DNA from: Marinomonas sp. UCMA 3892
GTDB taxonomy: Bacteria > Pseudomonadota > Gammaproteobacteria > Pseudomonadales > Marinomonadaceae
DNA: 45,019 nucleotides
Direction of reading: 5' to 3'
NCBI RefSeq assembly: GCF_012726345.1
Contig: NZ_PTXN01000024.1
Location: 1 to 45,019 of the forward strand
A program made the translations under genes and the position numbers. The notes beneath the pieces are model-generated. The model did not search any database. It saw nothing but the letters and a program-made list of their open reading frames with translations, and had not been told where the DNA came from. Every line of letters begins with the position of its first letter. The first letter of the stretch is position 1. Shown in pieces: positions 42,363 to 45,019 of this stretch.

Positions 42363-42845
42363 TTAAAACACAAATTCGACCAAGGCTTGCAGCACAATAA
42401 ACGACATCACACCGGCCAAAATATCATCCAGCATGATGCCAAAGCCACCGTGAACATTTTTATCAACCCAAGAAATCGGCCAAGGCTTCAAAATATCAAA
42501 CAGGCGAAACAATACGAAGCCCAGCACGATATAAAACCAACCAGCTGGTGCTAGCCACATGGTGATCCAGAAACCAACAAATTCGTCCCAGACGATACCA
42601 GCATGATCGTGCACTCCCATATCTTTTGAGGTTTTACCACAAAGATAAATCCCGACCAATGACGTCACCACCAGCACAGCAAGATACGCCATCGCGCTTA
42701 AATCTTGCAGGAACCAAATAAACAAAGGCACAGCAGCCAATGTTCCAAAAGTTCCCGGCGCTTTTGGCGCGGCACCAGAGCCAAGACCAAACGCCAAAAA
42801 ATGTATCGGATTACGCCATACTGACGCAGGGGCAGAGTTTGCCAT
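42363..42845 (-). CDS. pgpA: Phosphatidylglycerophosphatase A
   Basis: Inner-membrane phosphatase that makes phosphatidylglycerol. 160 residues with hydrophobic helices; the catalytic motifs are FGLGSGAAPKAPGTFGTLAA near the N-terminus and the DHAGIVWDEFVGFW and DDILAGVMS acidic segments. Order thiL-pgpA with a 65-bp gap is standard in proteobacteria, usually behind nusB. Confidence 0.95.
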   Translation of the reverse strand: MANSAPASVWRNPIHFLAFGLGSGAAPKAPGTFGTLAAVPLFIWFLQDLSAMAYLAVLVVTSLVGIYLCGKTSKDMGVHDHAGIVWDEFVGFWITMWLAPAGWFYIVLGFVLFRLFDILKPWPISWVDKNVHGGFGIMLDDILAGVMSFIVLQALVEFVF

Positions 42846-42910
42846 GAAGCCATCACCTATTATTCATTAAATTAAAAACTAAAAATTCTTTATGAGCGCA
42901 GCAATCGCCC

Positions 42911-43861
42911 CTAAAAATGTTGCCAACCCGTTATTTCACCATCATAGCCCTGAATAACAAAGCCTTCCGCGACAATCTCACCTACCTTGGTACAAGGCAA
43001 GCTTAGGGTTTGCGTGATCAAGGCAATTTCGGCGGCTTGGTCTTTCGGGGCAGTAAAACACAACTCGTAATCATCGCCACCGGTTAAGGCCAGAGCCACG
43101 GCAGATTCAGGTTGCCATCGCAATAACTCAGCAGAAATTGGCATACGACTGGCGTTGATATTTGCCCCAACGCCAGACGCTTTCAGTATATGTTGGATAT
43201 CTTGGGCAAGACCATCAGAAATATCCATCATGGCATGAACCACTCGTTTCAGCGCCATGCCGACAATCAACCTTGGTTGTGGTCGCCAATAACGATCATA
43301 GAAGTAATCAAAACGCTCACTCGATACTTGTAACTCACCCGTGACAATTGGCACAGCGGCAGCGGCGTCGCCAAGCAACCCTGTGACATAAATATCATCA
43401 CCGAGCTTTGCCCCGCTGCGCTTAACGGCCATATCAGGCTCAACATAACCATGCACTTGCAATGTAATGGTTAACGGCCCTTTGGTGGTATCACCACCGA
43501 CTAACGCCAAACCAATTGGTTCAGCCAGTTCAGCCATACCTTGCGCTAGACCCGCTAACCATTGCGGATCGGATTCTGGAATCGTCAGTCCCAAGGTAAA
43601 AAACGCTGGTTTTGCGCCCATTGCCGCTAAATCGCTCACACAGCTTGCCACCGCGCGATAACCGATATCTACAGGATCGGCATCGAAAGGAAAATGTCGC
43701 CCTTCGACCAAGGTATCCATGGAAAACACCAAGCTCTGACCTTGCGGAACTTGCACCTGAGCACAATCATCACCAATGCCCAACAAAAGATCGCCACGTC
43801 CTTGTGTACTTGCCATCACAGACGCTTGAAAGATGTTTTGTATCAACTCGAATTCTTTCAA
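42911..43861 (-). CDS. thiL: Thiamine-monophosphate kinase
   Basis: Phosphorylates thiamine monophosphate to the active cofactor TPP. 316 residues. It has the acidic LLGIGDDCAQV (metal-binding Asp pair), FSMDTLVEGRHF, SDLAAMGAKPAFF, GGDTTKGPLTIT and the C-terminal SDGLAQDIQHIL and GGDDYELCFT, all diagnostic of ThiL in the PurM-like family. The gene upstream is not nusB but a DUF6172 gene, separated by a terminator at 43976-44010. Confidence 0.96.
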   Translation of the reverse strand: MKEFELIQNIFQASVMASTQGRGDLLLGIGDDCAQVQVPQGQSLVFSMDTLVEGRHFPFDADPVDIGYRAVASCVSDLAAMGAKPAFFTLGLTIPESDPQWLAGLAQGMAELAEPIGLALVGGDTTKGPLTITLQVHGYVEPDMAVKRSGAKLGDDIYVTGLLGDAAAAVPIVTGELQVSSERFDYFYDRYWRPQPRLIVGMALKRVVHAMMDISDGLAQDIQHILKASGVGANINASRMPISAELLRWQPESAVALALTGGDDYELCFTAPKDQAAEIALITQTLSLPCTKVGEIVAEGFVIQGYDGEITGWQHF

Positions 43862-43975
43862 AAAAGATCCTTTTAGTCTCGATTAAAGATCAACCAAAGG
43901 CATTCGCCCAGTAAATAAAGGTCAGCCTACTAAATAGCAAAGAGGATACCGCATTGCTGACTGGATGTCAGAAGC

Positions 43976-44010
43976 AAAAAGGGCAGATTGCCTAATACAA
44001 CCTGCCCTTT
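43976..44010 (-). terminator. Intrinsic terminator of the DUF6172 gene
   Basis: AAAGGGCAG (44010-44002 on the minus strand) pairs with CTGCCCTTT (43986-43978), with a five-T run, 29 bp past the stop of the DUF6172 gene. Confidence 0.88.
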
Positions 44011-44038
44011 GACATTAGATTTGGCCAAATAGTTCGGC

Positions 44039-44332
44039 TTAATCTTCTAAGCGTTTCGCGCGTGTTTTCGGTGTAGGGATCACTTCTAGATAGAAGGTTT
44101 TCCAGTGCTGGCTTTGCGCCGAGCTAATATTCATGTTGATATCGCCTTCATGGATCGTTCTTGCTTTATCTGCCGTTTGACCAAACTTGCAGTTAAACCC
44201 CCAGAAATCCGCACCTTCAGGCAAGGCTTTATTACGCTCAGCCTTGATGTACTGCTTTACTTCGTTTTTCGCTTCTTCAATCAGGCGCTGGTATGGTTTT
44301 TTGGGGTGAGATAAAACAAAGTTCTTTTTCAT
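44039..44332 (-). CDS. DUF6172 family protein
   Basis: 97 residues from the ATG at 44332 (MKKNFVLSHPKK); AGGA lies about 8 nt upstream, and the longer frame to 44428 has no support. The pattern KKPYQRLIEEAKNEVKQYIKAER, LPEGADFWGFNCKFG and WKTFYLEVIPTPKTRAK matches what I remember of DUF6172. The protein is small, soluble and basic at its ends. Function unknown. It stands between thiL and a group II intron, so it may be part of accessory DNA inserted upstream of thiL. Confidence 0.78.
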   Translation of the reverse strand: MKKNFVLSHPKKPYQRLIEEAKNEVKQYIKAERNKALPEGADFWGFNCKFGQTADKARTIHEGDINMNISSAQSQHWKTFYLEVIPTPKTRAKRLED

Positions 44333-44469
44333 TATGATCCTAGAAATATTGGTGAGCTTACATAGCCACCTTAATACCGCGCATGATAACGGGTTCCCAA
44401 TAAAGCGGCTATCAATATAAATAAACAAATCATTATTTTTATACTCTAGCCAAGGCTACCAGAAGACAT

Positions 44470-45019
44470 ATCGAGTAGGGTGAGGCGTTGCCGCCTCATC
44501 CCTCTCACAGAACCGTACGTACGGACCTCGTATACGGCTCATGCAAACTTCCATTCAGTATAAACACTGAACACATACCCCGTTCTCACTTCTTCAAGAT
44601 TCACCAAACCTTGCTCATCGAACCATTTGTTTGGCATCGCGTGGCTGGCTAATGGACTCGCTGCATTTCTCCAACTGGTCATCGAGATGTACTTAAACGG
44701 CGGCTTGTAGCCCAGTTGCTTGAGCCTTCGATGCAGCCGTTTAGGTTTCTTCCATAATTTTAGTTGAGCACTGCGAAGCCGTCTCCTTAACCATTGGGCG
44801 ATTTTCTTGAATTCACCACTCGCATTGGCAATCCTGAAGTACTGTCTGAACCCTCTTAATAGCGGATTCAGCTGTTTGATCACATCACTCAACGGTTTAC
44901 CGCCGTTTCGTTTCGTCATCTGCTTAAGCCGTTGTTTGAACAAGTCCAGTTTCTTGGTTTGGATTCGGGTATATCGACTTCCGATCTCCACGCCTAAAAA
45001 CTTCACTCCCTCACGACTG
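44470..45019 (-). mobile_element. Group II intron, 3' part (maturase end, domains V and VI)
   Basis: On the minus strand, domain V is GAGCCGTA-TACG-AGGTC-CGTA-CG-TACGGTTC (44544-44514), with the catalytic AGC triad and the two-base CG bulge. Next comes TGTGAGAGG and domain VI: a GAGGCG-GCAA-CGCCTC stem with a bulged A in GGGAT as branch point. The 3' end CCTACTCGAT falls at 44470. The sequence around domain V is close to the O. iheyensis group IIC intron. The 5' half is outside the window. This intron has the same orientation as the one at 1-248. Confidence 0.88.
44539..45019 (-). CDS. Group II intron-encoded reverse transcriptase/maturase, C-terminal part
   Basis: The frame is open at the right window edge (SREGVKFLGVEI...), so only about the last 160 residues are seen. 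They hold the thumb/maturase (GIIM, X domain) region: LNPLLRGFRQYFRIANASGEF, WLRRRLRSAQLKLWKKPKR and MPNKWFDEQGL. The YADD catalytic site would lie upstream of this fragment. The TGA stop overlaps the first bases of domain V (GCATGAGCCG), typical for such introns. The reading frame shows no damage. Confidence 0.93.
   Translation of the reverse strand, partial: SREGVKFLGVEIGSRYTRIQTKKLDLFKQRLKQMTKRNGGKPLSDVIKQLNPLLRGFRQYFRIANASGEFKKIAQWLRRRLRSAQLKLWKKPKRLHRRLKQLGYKPPFKYISMTSWRNAASPLASHAMPNKWFDEQGLVNLEEVRTGYVFSVYTEWKFA

Noticed and set aside
1..45019. tRNA genes or CRISPR arrays
   Set aside because: I found no TTC-loop/cloverleaf pattern and no regularly spaced repeats.

Overview
The window looks like chromosomal DNA of a marine gammaproteobacterium of the Oceanospirillales, most likely Marinomonas. 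The strongest evidence is a complete DMSP-cleavage cluster, with dddD divergent from dddT-dddB-dddC-dddR. Its 837-residue DddD has its aspartate exactly at residue 602, as I recall for the Marinomonas enzyme. The DNA is moderately AT-rich. Housekeeping order (pepA/lptFG, dksA-gluQ-sigma54 regulator-pcnB-folK-panBC-pgi, carAB-greA, holD-rimI, thiL-pgpA) matches Pseudomonas-type genomes.

Layout. 1-248: 5' part of a group IIC intron on the minus strand, directly behind the pepA terminator. 316-4215: pepA diverging from lptF-lptG. 4275-5441: a PLP aminotransferase. 5610-14363: dksA, gluQ, a CbrB-like sigma54 activator, a roughly 560-bp gap, then pcnB, folK, panB, panC and pgi. 14417-18018: an accessory patch with a REP-like repeat, a Fic gene remnant, a DUF1349 protein, an AraC regulator, a small unknown protein and lplA. 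18066-19958: a dCache chemoreceptor. 20434-24597: a GMC alcohol dehydrogenase, a FeaB-like aldehyde dehydrogenase and a FeaR-like regulator, probably an alcohol-to-acid module. 24713-31775 (minus): carA-carB-greA, yajL, rimI and holD. 31956-33661: binding protein and permease of an amino-acid-type ABC transporter. 33745-42283: the DMSP cluster. 42363-44332: pgpA, thiL and a DUF6172 protein. 44470-45019: the 3' end of a second group II intron with the end of its maturase gene.

The most interesting parts are non-coding. The gap between the CbrB-like regulator and pcnB is where Pseudomonas carries crcZ. It holds a sigma54-type promoter (GG-N10-GC) and, downstream, four A-rich tracts each with at least five consecutive ARN triplets, the signature of an RNA that titrates Hfq (with Crc). 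I interpret it as a CrcZ-like sRNA. The same A-rich core occurs just before a 37-codon leader ORF coupled to dddT and again over the dddC start codon, so DMSP catabolism is a plausible target of the same catabolite control. Separately, the carAB promoter has an initially transcribed region G7-A8-T6-G, like the E. coli codBA promoter known for UTP-sensitive reiterative transcription, and a strong intrinsic terminator lies between it and the carA TTG start.

In the DMSP pathway DddT imports DMSP, DddD releases DMS and gives 3-hydroxypropionate (or its CoA ester), DddB makes malonate semialdehyde, DddC makes acetyl-CoA, and DddR regulates. All assignments come from reading the sequence; no database search was run.
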